From NCBI RefSeq assembly GCF_008274625.1, contig NZ_VTRU01000004.1, positions 1-64,000 of the forward strand: a DNA stretch of 64,000 nt, in the 5' to 3' direction. The notes beneath the pieces were generated by a model. That model saw only the letters and a list, made by a program, of their open reading frames with translations. It had not been told where the DNA came from and ran no database searches. Below are positions 41,979 through 51,057 of the stretch, piece by piece (the stretch's first letter is position 1; every line of letters begins with the position of its first letter). The position numbers and the translations under genes are program-made. This DNA is from Chryseobacterium panacisoli. Its GTDB lineage: Bacteria > Bacteroidota > Bacteroidia > Flavobacteriales > Weeksellaceae.

Positions 41979-42785
41979 ATGGCGAAGAAAAATATTTTCA
42001 CCGATGCATTCGGAACACCTTATTTTTTGAAAAGGTTTATTATTTTTATTTTAGGAGTTGTATCATACAGAAGATTCAACGGCTTTAATAAGTTAAAGAT
42101 AACCGGAACAGAACACCTTGTGGATCTTCCGGACTCTAACGTACTTTTTGTATCCAACCATCAGACTTATTTTGCAGATGTGGCAGCAATGTACCATGCT
42201 TTCTGTGCTGTAAATAACGGATATCTAAACACGATAAAAAACCCGATCTACCTACTAAACCCTAAGATCGATTTTTACTACGTAGCAGCAGAAGAAACCA
42301 TGAATAAAGGCATTCTTCCCAAAATTTTCAAAATTGCAGGTGCTGTAACGGTAAAAAGAACATGGAGAGCCGAAGGAAAAAATGTCAACAGAATGGTAGA
42401 CATGAGTGAGGTAGACAATATTATGAAAGCATTGGACAATGGCTGGGTAGCGACTTTCCCTCAAGGAACTACTTCTGCTTTTGCACAGGGACGAAGAGGA
42501 ACAGCCAAATTGGTAAAAAATCAGCGCCCTATTGTAATTCCGATCAAAATAAACGGATTCAGAAGAGCTTTTGATAAAAAAGGACTCCGCGTAAAGGTAA
42601 CCGGTGTAAAACCTACGATGGAATTCAAAGCTCCTTTGGATATTGATTATGATAATGAAAAAGCACCGGAAATCTTATTGAAAATCATGACTGCCATTGA
42701 GCAGACAGAAGATTTCAACCTATTACACAGTTATGATGAAGAACTTAAAGCTAAAAAATTAGAACAAAAGGACTCAAATAATTAA
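41979..42785 (+). CDS. Lysophospholipid acyltransferase family protein (PlsC-like) with altered motifs
   Basis: The 268-residue protein has a hydrophobic N-terminal helix and the LPLAT fold. The catalytic His-Asp motif reads NHQTYFAD (H-x5-D instead of the usual H-x4-D), and the substrate motif reads FPQGTTS instead of FPEGTRS. Other LPLAT features (GAVTVKRTW, PIVIPIKINGF) are normal. It probably transfers an acyl chain to a lysolipid or a related acceptor. The changes suggest altered specificity, or loss of activity. A -7-like box at 41949-41956 overlaps the Nudix stop codon. Confidence 0.75.
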   Translation: MAKKNIFTDAFGTPYFLKRFIIFILGVVSYRRFNGFNKLKITGTEHLVDLPDSNVLFVSNHQTYFADVAAMYHAFCAVNNGYLNTIKNPIYLLNPKIDFYYVAAEETMNKGILPKIFKIAGAVTVKRTWRAEGKNVNRMVDMSEVDNIMKALDNGWVATFPQGTTSAFAQGRRGTAKLVKNQRPIVIPIKINGFRRAFDKKGLRVKVTGVKPTMEFKAPLDIDYDNEKAPEILLKIMTAIEQTEDFNLLHSYDEELKAKKLEQKDSNN

Positions 42786-42801
42786 AGTAATGACAAAAAT
42801 T

Positions 42802-43239
42802 ATGAACAAAATACTTGGAATCTTATTCACAATCATAGTATTAGTTTCATGCAACAGCCAAAAGGTATATTCGGATTTTGATATCAGCTATTCGAAAAGT
42901 GGAGGCTATGCTCCTGTATATGAAAACATGCTTATAAAAGGGAATAATGTACACTACTCTTTTGAAGGGCAGGGTAAAAAATATAAACAGGATTTTAAAA
43001 TTTCTCATGAAGATTTAAAAAAACTGGATCAGGTTCTTTCTCAGAACAATTTCAGAAGAATACAGGAAGACCGCAAAAAATTGTACGATAATATTTCAAC
43101 TTCCATCAACATCAAGAAAGGTTCAAATGAAGGGAGTAAATCGGATGCCAGTATGATTATTCCGAATTACCAGACCAACTGGAACAACATTCTTGAAGCT
43201 TTCCAGCAGATCATTAATACTAATGTTAAAAAACAGTAA
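42802..43239 (+). CDS. Small lipoprotein of unknown function
   Basis: The 145-residue protein starts at ATG 42802 (a slightly longer start at 42790 would add 4 residues) with a lipoprotein signal ending in VLVSC. The mature part contains a Lys/Asp-rich helical segment (EDLKKLDQVLSQNNFRRIQE) and no family hallmark. It follows the PlsC-like gene after 16 bp and precedes mpl by 6 bp, so it is probably co-transcribed with both. Confidence 0.7.
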   Translation: MNKILGILFTIIVLVSCNSQKVYSDFDISYSKSGGYAPVYENMLIKGNNVHYSFEGQGKKYKQDFKISHEDLKKLDQVLSQNNFRRIQEDRKKLYDNISTSINIKKGSNEGSKSDASMIIPNYQTNWNNILEAFQQIINTNVKKQ

Positions 43240-43245
43240 ATACAA

Positions 43246-44583
43246 TTGAAAACCCACTTCATTGCCATTGGCGGAAGCGCCATGCATAATCTTGCGATTG
43301 CATTAAAAGACAAAGGATATCAGGTGACAGGTTCTGATGATGCCATTTTTGAGCCTTCAAAATCCCGCCTGGAAAAGAAAGGAATTCTGCCTCAGGAAAT
43401 GGGCTGGTTCCCGGAAAAAATAACTCCGGATATTGATGCTGTTATTCTTGGGATGCATGCCCACCAGGATAATCCTGAGCTGGCAAGAGCAAAAGAACTG
43501 GGGCTGAAAATATATTCTTATCCTGAATTCCTTTACGAACAGTCAAAAAATAAAACAAGAGTTGTGATTGCCGGATCACATGGTAAAACAACCATCACTT
43601 CAATGATCCTTCATGTTTTGAATTTCCATCAGAAAGATGTGGATTTCATGGTAGGCGCTCAGCTTGAAGGTTTCGACTGTATGGTAAAACTGACTCAGGA
43701 TAATGATTTCATGGTGCTGGAAGGTGATGAATACCTTTCTTCTCCTATTGATCTTCGTTCTAAATTTTTACTGTATCAGCCGAATATCGCTTTAATGAGT
43801 GGTATTGCATGGGATCATATCAATGTTTTCAAAACATTTGATGATTATATAGATCAGTTCAGAAAGTTTGTAGCGAGTATTACAGCAGGTGGAGTTCTGG
43901 TATACAATGAAGAAGATGCTGAAGTGGTGAAAGTAGTGGACAATGCTGAAAACTATTTCAGAAAGATTCCTTATAAAACGCCTGAATACGAAATCAACAA
44001 TGGTAAAGTGTATTTAAAAACTGAAATGGGAGATGTTCCGCTTTCTGTTTTTGGAGCCCACAACCTGTTGAATATGGAAGGAGCAAGACATATCTGCCGA
44101 CAGCTTGGTATTATGGATGAAGACTTTTATGAGGCTATCATGAGCTTCAAAGGGGCATCCAAACGCCTTGAAAAAGTAGAAAGAGAAGATAAAGGAACTC
44201 TTTATAAAGATTTCGCTCATGCACCAAGCAAAGTGAAGGCAGCTGTAAAAGCATTTACGGAACAATTCAAAAATGATAAGAAATATGGATTTCTGGAACT
44301 ACACACCTATTCCAGCTTAAATCCGGCCTTCCTTGAGCAATATGACCATGCCATGGATGGTTTGGAAGAAGCTATTGTGTTCTATTCTGAAGATGCTTTA
44401 AAGATCAAAAGAATGGAACCTATATCACCAGAATTTATCAAAGAAAAATTCAAGAACGAAAATTTAAAGGTTTTTACAAACACTGAAGATCTTCATGCCT
44501 ATTGGAATACATTGGATAAAACGGATGGTGTTTATTTAATGATGAGTTCCGGAAATTTTGGCGGACTTGATTTAACAAAATAA
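43246..44583 (+). CDS. mpl: UDP-N-acetylmuramate:L-alanyl-gamma-D-glutamyl-meso-diaminopimelate ligase
   Basis: The 445-residue Mur-ligase family protein has the N-terminal Rossmann GGSAMHNLAIAL, an ATP-binding loop GSHGKTTITSM, the middle LEGDEYLSSPIDL block with carbamate and metal region, and the C-terminal KDFAHAPSKVKAAVKAFTEQ. Mpl attaches recovered murein tripeptide to UDP-MurNAc in peptidoglycan recycling. The start is a TTG (43246), six bases after the stop of the upstream lipoprotein; no ATG gives a complete Rossmann motif. Ends at a strong terminator. Confidence 0.92.
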   Translation: MKTHFIAIGGSAMHNLAIALKDKGYQVTGSDDAIFEPSKSRLEKKGILPQEMGWFPEKITPDIDAVILGMHAHQDNPELARAKELGLKIYSYPEFLYEQSKNKTRVVIAGSHGKTTITSMILHVLNFHQKDVDFMVGAQLEGFDCMVKLTQDNDFMVLEGDEYLSSPIDLRSKFLLYQPNIALMSGIAWDHINVFKTFDDYIDQFRKFVASITAGGVLVYNEEDAEVVKVVDNAENYFRKIPYKTPEYEINNGKVYLKTEMGDVPLSVFGAHNLLNMEGARHICRQLGIMDEDFYEAIMSFKGASKRLEKVEREDKGTLYKDFAHAPSKVKAAVKAFTEQFKNDKKYGFLELHTYSSLNPAFLEQYDHAMDGLEEAIVFYSEDALKIKRMEPISPEFIKEKFKNENLKVFTNTEDLHAYWNTLDKTDGVYLMMSSGNFGGLDLTK

Positions 44584-44585
44584 AT

Positions 44586-44619
44586 AAAAAGCTTCAGCAT
44601 ATAATCTGAAGCTTTTTTT
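44586..44619. terminator. Terminator between mpl and the membrane protein
   Basis: AAAAAGCTTCAG pairs with CTGAAGCTTTTTTT with an 8-nt loop. Symmetric A/T runs allow it to work in both directions. Confidence 0.9.
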
Positions 44620-44633
44620 ATTAAGCAATATTT

Positions 44634-45245
44634 CTAATTATTCAATCTTTTGTTGTTGATCAACTCAATACTTTTGATAGATCCTACCGGTGAAATTTTT
44701 ATCGTTTTGTTTCCTTTTGCCAGATAGATGTAATACATACTGTTTGAGCCTATCAGATGAACCAGATCAGAACTATCATCACCATAATTTAATTTATAAT
44801 CATATTTAAGTCTGTTCTCCTTTATTCTTTTCGTTAATGTCATCCCTTCTCCCATGCCTATTCCTACAAAGAAAGACAATAGCATCATGGCCAGAAATCT
44901 TACAAACATATTGGTAAAATGATTCTCAATAGCCTCTTTACTCATATTTTCATGTTCTTTAAGAGAAGCCATTTTCAGTGCCCATTTTTTATTCTTATTA
45001 CTTTGCTTTGATAAATAGGACGGAAAGGCAAATGAAGATACAACGATAACAAGCAGGGCAATCAGTATTACCGGATGAGCAGTCAGAGTAGCAATCGGGC
45101 TTATCAAAATATCCATTATGGTTGAATATTTCAGAATATTAATGCCTATCTGGTAGTAGAAGACACTCTCTTTTAGTATTCCCATTACTACAAGAAACAA
45201 GTATCCGAACGGGAGTGATTTTTGAATTCCTTCTGAAAACTTCAT
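44634..45245 (-). CDS. Hypothetical membrane protein
   Basis: I do not recognise this 203-residue protein. It has three likely transmembrane helices (about 12-35, 50-75 and 115-135) and a soluble C-terminal tail of about 60 residues with beta segments. It stands alone between two convergent or divergent neighbours, with its own flank on each side. No toxin, transporter or enzyme motif is seen. Confidence 0.65.
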   Translation of the reverse strand: MKFSEGIQKSLPFGYLFLVVMGILKESVFYYQIGINILKYSTIMDILISPIATLTAHPVILIALLVIVVSSFAFPSYLSKQSNKNKKWALKMASLKEHENMSKEAIENHFTNMFVRFLAMMLLSFFVGIGMGEGMTLTKRIKENRLKYDYKLNYGDDSSDLVHLIGSNSMYYIYLAKGNKTIKISPVGSIKSIELINNKRLNN

Positions 45246-45319
45246 TTATATTTTCGCTGATTTTAGTTTTTATATTTCACGAAAATAGAAAATTAACCGC
45301 AATTTGAAAGCAAATTGAT

Positions 45320-46378
45320 CTATCTTTCACATTCTTTGATCAGATTTTTCAAAATCTCTTCTGTGGAAAGTTCACTATACTGATGAATAGACTGCCCAAC
45401 CCAGATCCCCACAAATTCCGGATTTTGCAGAGTTTTTGCTGCTTTACGCAATGCATTGGTCAGTTTGTTCTGATAAGGATAGGGTAAAATATATTCTGAA
45501 TTTTCAACCGTTTCTATAAACTGATTTTTCACTCCTCTGGCATATCTTCCCGAAAAGCTCTTCGTTAAAACAATTTCCTCTTCTGTTACTTTTTTCAGTC
45601 TTTCCTTTTCAAAAGGCTGTAAGGCACTTTCCCGGGAAGCTAATAGAAGATTACCCACCTGAAAACCCTTTGCTCCCAAATCTTTAACAGCCTGTAATGT
45701 TCTTGCTCCATAGATTCCCCCTGCATAGATCAAAGGAACATTCACATGATCATACACCTGTGACAGCAAAGATAACCCTCCGATATGCGGAATATGCTCT
45801 GCCTCAAAACTTCCCCTGTGGCCACCCGCCTCTATTCCCTGAACACAGATCATATCAATCCCCAATTTTTCAAGCTGCAAAGCCTCATTCACAGACGTAC
45901 AGGTTCCGATAAGGGTAACTCTGTTTTCTTTTAATTTCTGAATACTCTGATCATCCAGATTCCCGAATGTGAAACTCAAGATTTTACAATTTTCCTCTAT
46001 AATGGCATCCACCTGCTCATGATAGGTGTTTATCTTTATCGCCTCAAGTTCCGGAAGCTCTACTTCAATATTATTTTTTTTGGCCAGCTGCTCAAGAAAC
46101 TGCTTTGTTTTAGTAAACTTTTCTTTTAAAGCATCCGTCACTTCAGGTATGTGATGTACAAATATATTGGCTGCAAAAGGTTTATCAGTAATTTTTTTCG
46201 TTTCTCTTATCAATTCAACAGACTGATCCGCAGAAAGATCTGCCAGCGCCAGTGATCCCAGACAATCTGCTTTTGCAGCAGCTGCCACCATCTGTACTGT
46301 ACTTACTCCAAACATCGGAGCCTGAATCACAGGATATTGTATCCCTAGTTTTTTACTGATTGTATCCGGCCAAAACAT
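45320..46378 (-). CDS. Nitronate monooxygenase family FMN-dependent enzyme
   Basis: The 352-residue TIM-barrel protein has the NMO N-terminus (IQYPVIQAPMFGVSTVQMVA), the phosphate-binding QGIEAGGHRGSF motif (about residue 180), and GARTLQAVKDLGAKGFQVGN in the second FMN site. NMOs oxidise toxic alkyl nitronates such as propionate-3-nitronate with FMN. The same fold also serves enoyl-ACP reductases; the GGHRGSF signature favours NMO. It is monocistronic. Confidence 0.88.
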   Translation of the reverse strand: MFWPDTISKKLGIQYPVIQAPMFGVSTVQMVAAAAKADCLGSLALADLSADQSVELIRETKKITDKPFAANIFVHHIPEVTDALKEKFTKTKQFLEQLAKKNNIEVELPELEAIKINTYHEQVDAIIEENCKILSFTFGNLDDQSIQKLKENRVTLIGTCTSVNEALQLEKLGIDMICVQGIEAGGHRGSFEAEHIPHIGGLSLLSQVYDHVNVPLIYAGGIYGARTLQAVKDLGAKGFQVGNLLLASRESALQPFEKERLKKVTEEEIVLTKSFSGRYARGVKNQFIETVENSEYILPYPYQNKLTNALRKAAKTLQNPEFVGIWVGQSIHQYSELSTEEILKNLIKECER

Positions 46379-46524
46379 AAGAATTATTTTTATTAAAATT
46401 TACGAAGAAAGCAGCAATGAAAGTCATTCAATACTATGATATTACTCAGAATATAGTTTAAAGTTCAAGATTTTGAGTTTAAGGTTGTTGATAAACATCT
46501 ATTGCATGTTGAACAAAGTAAGAC

Positions 46525-47229
46525 TTATTTTGTTTTCCTTAATTCTTTATAATGTAATTTTGATACTGGATCAAGCTTTTCTGTGGCATAAGAAAATGTA
46601 ACAGCAGGCATTGTTTTAGCATAAGTAATGAGAAAATCATATAGTTTCTTTTTGTCTTTTTTTCCAGCTTCTCTTACCCAGCTTCCCACCGCTTTATTCA
46701 CCAGTTCATTGGAATCATGAATAAGGATTTCAGCAATAGCAAAAGTATCCTCCACATCATTTTTCCTGATAAAAGCATGAGTACTTACAATGGCTGTTCT
46801 CCTTTCCCACGGGCTTTCGGAATAAGCAAGCTTATATAAAACATCTCTCGATTTGTCAATAAGATATTCCCCAATAATACTTCTGGCTGCCCTGTCTACA
46901 AAATCCCAGTTATTCAAACGGTCATGACGATTCAGATACAGATCAAAGAGGTTTTTCTTCTGATCTTCAGTAATTTTTTTACTTCTGGCCTGGAAATCCA
47001 TGATACTCACTGCCCCCATCCTTACTTCATAAAAATCGCTGTCAAGGAGTTTATTGACCTCACCCAGAGGCATTGCAGAAAACTCTTTAGCCGTAGTAAA
47101 GACATCTCCGAATTTCACTCCGAAACTCTTTGTTATCCCATCATTTCCTTTGAAAAACTTCTCCACTTTATCGAGCTCTTTTTCATTCCTGAATAACGAG
47201 AGTGTTTCTATAAATTCCTGTGCCGTCAT
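46525..47229 (-). CDS. DNA alkylation repair protein (AlkD-like HEAT-repeat)
   Basis: The 234-residue all-helical protein matches the AlkD/DUF family start (AQEFIETLSLFRNEKELDKV) and the repeating HEAT-like helices with FYEVRMGAVSIMDFQARSKK and SPWERRTAIVSTHAFIRKND. AlkD-type proteins excise positively charged alkylated bases without flipping them out. Catalytic contacts rely on Trp/Asp residues that I cannot place with certainty here. Confidence 0.85.
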   Translation of the reverse strand: MTAQEFIETLSLFRNEKELDKVEKFFKGNDGITKSFGVKFGDVFTTAKEFSAMPLGEVNKLLDSDFYEVRMGAVSIMDFQARSKKITEDQKKNLFDLYLNRHDRLNNWDFVDRAARSIIGEYLIDKSRDVLYKLAYSESPWERRTAIVSTHAFIRKNDVEDTFAIAEILIHDSNELVNKAVGSWVREAGKKDKKKLYDFLITYAKTMPAVTFSYATEKLDPVSKLHYKELRKTK

Positions 47230-47251
47230 GGGTTATTATTAATTTAAAAAT

Positions 47252-47312
47252 CCCGCAGATCTCATAAATTACACGGATTAAAAATCTGCGTTTTCTGCGA
47301 AATCTGCGGGAG
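47252..47312. repeat. Short inverted repeat element (CCCGCAGAT type)
   Basis: CCCGCAGAT at the left end pairs with ATCTGCGGG at the right end. Between them are internal copies of ATCTGCG. It lies between the AlkD-like and aldo/keto reductase genes. Confidence 0.6.
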
Positions 47313-47333
47313 TATTCTTACTCTTTATTTCTA

Positions 47334-48209
47334 TTAAATATCCGCTACGGAATTCAGCATTTTTTGTTCCCATTCAGGATCTTTAGGATCAAAGAACAGT
47401 CTTTTTCCTGTATCTAAAGAACAGACAACATTCATTTCATCTTCTGTAAGTTCAAAATCAAATACATTAAAGTTTTCTTCAATTCTTGATGGTGTCACAG
47501 ATTTCGGAATCACTACAAATCCTTCTTGTAAATGCCATCTCAGAATGACCTGAGCTACGGTTTTACCATATTTTTCTGCAATTGCCTGCAGGTCAGGATT
47601 GCTCAAAAGCTGGGCATTGCCGTTTCCAAGCGGACTCCATGGCTGGGTTATGATATCATTTTCTCTGTCGTATACCTGCAATTCTTTTTGCTGGAATACC
47701 GGATGCAGCTCAATCTGGTTGATTACCGGCAACACTGTTGAATTAGCTTTTAATTCTTCCAGTTTTTCAATTGTAAAATTACATACGCCTATAGCTTTAA
47801 TCTTTCCTTCCTTGTATAATTCTTCCAAAGCTTTCCAGGTTCCTAAAAAGTCTCCATAAGGCCAGTGGATAAGGTACATATCAAGATAATCCATCTGCAA
47901 TCTGTCTAATGTTCTCTGAAAAGCACTTTTCGCTTTTTCATACCCATGATCCTGAACCCATACTTTTGATGTGATAAACAATGCTTCTCTGTCTACTTCG
48001 CTATTTTTCACCCCAGCACCTACTGCCGTTTCATTCTGATAAATAGCCGCAGTATCAATCATTCTATATCCGCTCTGAATAGCTTTTATTACCGCATTCT
48101 CACATTCTTTCAGGTCTTCCATCTGCCATACTCCGAAGCCTAAAGCAGGAATATCCACGCCGTTATTTAAGGTTACCACAGGCTGTCCTGTATAGGTTTT
48201 CTTTTGCAT
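47334..48209 (-). CDS. Aldo/keto reductase (AKR5, 2,5-diketo-D-gluconate reductase type)
   Basis: The 291-residue TIM-barrel oxidoreductase has the catalytic tetrad residues Asp in RMIDTAAIYQNE, Tyr in AIYQNE, Lys in FITSKVW and His in YLIHWP. The IPKSVTPSRIEENFNVFDFE motif binds NADPH. It reduces small aldehydes and ketones; the exact substrate cannot be read. It is monocistronic and shares no operon with its neighbours. Confidence 0.92.
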   Translation of the reverse strand: MQKKTYTGQPVVTLNNGVDIPALGFGVWQMEDLKECENAVIKAIQSGYRMIDTAAIYQNETAVGAGVKNSEVDREALFITSKVWVQDHGYEKAKSAFQRTLDRLQMDYLDMYLIHWPYGDFLGTWKALEELYKEGKIKAIGVCNFTIEKLEELKANSTVLPVINQIELHPVFQQKELQVYDRENDIITQPWSPLGNGNAQLLSNPDLQAIAEKYGKTVAQVILRWHLQEGFVVIPKSVTPSRIEENFNVFDFELTEDEMNVVCSLDTGKRLFFDPKDPEWEQKMLNSVADI

Positions 48210-48392
48210 AAGTCTTTATTTAATTATTAATATAAAGTGATAAACAAATTTGCAACAAAAATTTGAAAATACAGCCTACCAATTTTACTGTTTACCTTAA
48301 AAAATGGTTATATAATGAGGTAATTTCAGCTTTCAGTTTTGATTTTTGGCTGCTGGTTTACAGTCCAGCTAGTACCCCAACGCTATTTTCTT

Positions 48393-48400
48393 TATTTTTG
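48393..48400 (+). promoter_or_regulatory. -7 box upstream of the GNAT pair
   Basis: TATTTTTG matches TAnnTTTG, 27 bp before the start codon at 48420. Confidence 0.45.
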
Positions 48401-48419
48401 CTTAAATTAAAAAAAGATC

Positions 48420-48854
48420 ATGTCACAGAATATCAGACTGGCTGCTGTAGAAGATTATCCGGAAATTATGAAAATCTGGGAATCAGCGGTGAAAGCAACT
48501 CACAATTTTCTTGCTGAGGAGGATTTTAATTATTTTAAAGAAGTCATTCCAAGAGACTATCTTCCTAACCTGGAAGTTTATTTAATCACTGAAGATCATG
48601 AAGCTAAAGGATTTGCCTCCGTAGCAGAAGGTAACCTGGAAATGCTTTTCATTCACAATGATACACGTGGAAAAGGTTATGGTAAAACGCTTTATCAGTT
48701 TATGAAAGAGAAAACCGGACTCACCAAAGTAGACGTCAATGAACAGAATTCTCAAGCAATAGGGTTTTATGAAAAAATGGGTTTCAAAAAGATCGGAAGA
48801 TCAGAAAAAGACGGTTCAGGAAAAGATTATCCACTTATTCATATGAGTCTGTAA
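48420..48854 (+). CDS. GNAT-family N-acetyltransferase (first of two)
   Basis: The 144-residue protein is a small GNAT domain: motif A reads HNDTRGKGYGKTLYQFM with the R/Q-x-x-G-x-G/A acetyl-CoA loop, and motif B is FYEKMGFKKIGR. Its next gene begins one base after the stop (48856), and that gene is also a GNAT, so the two are translated from one transcript. Substrate unknown. Confidence 0.88.
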   Translation: MSQNIRLAAVEDYPEIMKIWESAVKATHNFLAEEDFNYFKEVIPRDYLPNLEVYLITEDHEAKGFASVAEGNLEMLFIHNDTRGKGYGKTLYQFMKEKTGLTKVDVNEQNSQAIGFYEKMGFKKIGRSEKDGSGKDYPLIHMSL

Positions 48855-48855
48855 T

Positions 48856-49323
48856 ATGGAAAATTTTTCATTCAATCAATTAAATTCTGATTCGGAGATA
48901 CCCTATCATTTACTGCTCCTGGCAGATGAAACCAAAGAAGCTATTGATCAATATATTTTCAAATCTGACATCTATCTTTTACATGACGGCATCGAAGACG
49001 TTGCGGTGATGGCATTATTCAAAATCAGCGATACAGAACTGGAAATCAAAAACATTGCAGTGATGGAATGCTACAGAAGCAAAGGAATCGGAAGTATTCT
49101 GATGAATAAAGCAAAGGAAATTGCCAAAGAAAATCATTATAAAACGCTGACTGTCGGAACATCGGATACCGGCTTCCAACAGATCAGATTTTATGAGAAA
49201 AACGGTTTCATCAAAAGTGGAATTCTGAATGATTTTTTTATTGAGAATTATCCAGTCCCTATCTATGAAAACGGTTTACAAATGCGGGATATGGTTTTAC
49301 TAACCCATTACCTGACGGAATAA
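48856..49323 (+). CDS. GNAT-family N-acetyltransferase (second of two)
   Basis: The 155-residue GNAT protein has motif A as IAVMECYRSKGIGSILMNKA, and motif B FYEKNGFIKSGIL. It is not a close duplicate of the preceding GNAT. Its 3' end overlaps the 3' end of the convergent LysR gene by 24 bp. The ATG starts one base after the previous stop. Function unknown; small-molecule or protein amine acetylation is expected. Confidence 0.88.
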   Translation: MENFSFNQLNSDSEIPYHLLLLADETKEAIDQYIFKSDIYLLHDGIEDVAVMALFKISDTELEIKNIAVMECYRSKGIGSILMNKAKEIAKENHYKTLTVGTSDTGFQQIRFYEKNGFIKSGILNDFFIENYPVPIYENGLQMRDMVLLTHYLTE

Positions 49324-50196
49324 GCCTTTAATATGCTCTATTTCGGTTTGATAATTCGTTTTTTTACGGCATCCGAAGTACAATGTATTTTCAAATTTCT
49401 TTTTTCCTTCCCAGATTAACTGAACTTCACCGCTTTCGATATCGCTTCTGCATAGAAAATCGGGAACAACAGCTAATCCTGTTCCACCTTTCAGACAACG
49501 GATGATGGAGTTCATGTTGGGAACAATATAATTAGGACGGAAATTGGGTTTATGACCAAAATTCAATATCCAGAACTGGAAAAGGTGTTCCATATCTCCG
49601 GTAGTTCCGTACCATTTTTCATTCTTCAGCCATCCTTCAATCTGCTCTATATCTTTTGTTTTTAACACTTTATTGAAAGCAGTTTTATCCACATCTTTCC
49701 CTCCTACTAGAACGATCTGCTCGGAAGAGAATGCTTCATGTTCGATATTGGGTGAAGATCCTTTTTTCGGCGTAATGATAAGGTCGAGAATTCCTTTGTC
49801 CAGCTGATCCAGCATTTCCGGATATTCTCCAAAACTTATAATCAGGTTAAAAGGCAATGAAGAAACATACTGTTCCAAAGTGGTCTGAAACGTTTCAAAA
49901 CACATTCCCACACTAATGGTAGGAGTATGTTTTTCAGTAGATTTCTGAAAGTTTTTTTCTACATCTTCCAGTTTGGTAATAGGTTCAGCAACGGCATTAA
50001 ATAATACTTTCCCTCGTTCTGTAGGGATCATTTTTCTACCGGTCCTGTCAAATAGTTTGTATCCTACATAAGCTTCCAAAGAACTTAAATGCAGGCTCAC
50101 TCCCGGCTGTGATATGAATAAAGCATCCGCAGCACCCGTCAATGTACCGGTTTTATAGATCGCCTTAAAAGTACGATACCATTCTAAATTGACCAT
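49300..50196 (-). CDS. LysR-type transcriptional regulator
   Basis: The 298-residue protein has the LysR winged helix-turn-helix in residues 1-60 (LTGAADALFISQPGVSLHLS, with LFDRTGRKMIPTERGKVLFN) and a two-lobed effector-binding domain after it. LysR regulators usually control a neighbouring divergent gene; here the upstream neighbour (metallophosphoesterase) is on the same strand, so no divergent target is next to it. Target not known. Confidence 0.9.
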   Translation of the reverse strand: MVNLEWYRTFKAIYKTGTLTGAADALFISQPGVSLHLSSLEAYVGYKLFDRTGRKMIPTERGKVLFNAVAEPITKLEDVEKNFQKSTEKHTPTISVGMCFETFQTTLEQYVSSLPFNLIISFGEYPEMLDQLDKGILDLIITPKKGSSPNIEHEAFSSEQIVLVGGKDVDKTAFNKVLKTKDIEQIEGWLKNEKWYGTTGDMEHLFQFWILNFGHKPNFRPNYIVPNMNSIIRCLKGGTGLAVVPDFLCRSDIESGEVQLIWEGKKKFENTLYFGCRKKTNYQTEIEHIKGLFRQVMG

Positions 50197-50236
50197 GATT
50201 TAATTATTAATATTCTGATGCAAATTTACAAAATAA

Positions 50237-50983
50237 TTATAATATTAATACATTTTCATTCTTTAGAAATGATGCATAATAATCCGGAATCCCGCTTTCT
50301 TTTATCTGACGGGCTGTTTCATCAATCGGATATGGTAATTGTACAATTTCCGGAGTAATTTTTTCTTCATCTAAAGTGAATATGACATAAGAAGCCAGCC
50401 TGTTTTCTTCTTTAGAGCGGCCCACAGAGCCACAATTGACAGCCCATCCTCCATTTTTAAGCTGTTTTTGAAAAGATAAATGGGTATGTCCCATCACTAC
50501 CACATCAGCTCGGGAGTCTTTTAGCATATTTTCAAAAACCTCATCATTTTCTGATTCATAAAGATAAGTATCATTACTTTCAAGACTGGAATGAACCAAT
50601 TGAATGCTCCAGTGCCTTTCCCCTACTTTATAGTTTAATTTTAAATGAAAAGGCAGTTCTGATAAAAACTTTTTATTCTCTTTTGTAATATGTTTTTTAG
50701 AGTGATCGATCGCTATGAATCGGGCATTCGTCTCTTCTTCCGAATGTTTAGACAAGGGAACAACAGGAATATCAAAAGCAATTCTTTCATCATGATTTCC
50801 CATCAGGCAGAGAATACTCATACTTCTGATTTTTTCAATAACCTCATTTCCCCAAGGAGCAAAATCCACAAGATCTCCTAAACAAAATTTCTGCCTGATT
50901 CCTCTCTGCTCAATATCTTTCAACACCACTTCCAGGGCAGGAAGATTTCCATGCACATCACTAAAAACCGCTATCTGTATCAT
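50237..50983 (-). CDS. Calcineurin-like metallophosphoesterase (YfcE/MJ0936 type)
   Basis: The 248-residue protein has the metal-binding motifs of the family: FSDVHGNLPAL, GDLVDF, GNHDER, and VVMGHTHL with the terminal NCGSVG. Such enzymes hydrolyse phosphodiesters or cyclic nucleotides; the exact substrate is unknown. It has no signal peptide and acts in the cytoplasm. No operon partner is seen. Confidence 0.9.
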   Translation of the reverse strand: MIQIAVFSDVHGNLPALEVVLKDIEQRGIRQKFCLGDLVDFAPWGNEVIEKIRSMSILCLMGNHDERIAFDIPVVPLSKHSEEETNARFIAIDHSKKHITKENKKFLSELPFHLKLNYKVGERHWSIQLVHSSLESNDTYLYESENDEVFENMLKDSRADVVVMGHTHLSFQKQLKNGGWAVNCGSVGRSKEENRLASYVIFTLDEEKITPEIVQLPYPIDETARQIKESGIPDYYASFLKNENVLIL

Positions 50984-51057
50984 TGTCCTTCAATTTGTTA
51001 AACAAATTTACACGACAGAGAGGAATTTCAGTTCAGATATGATATGACATTTTACCA

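Noticed and set aside
44634..45245. Toxin or immunity role for the hypothetical membrane protein
   Set aside because: No neighbour or motif supports it; it is kept as a hypothetical.
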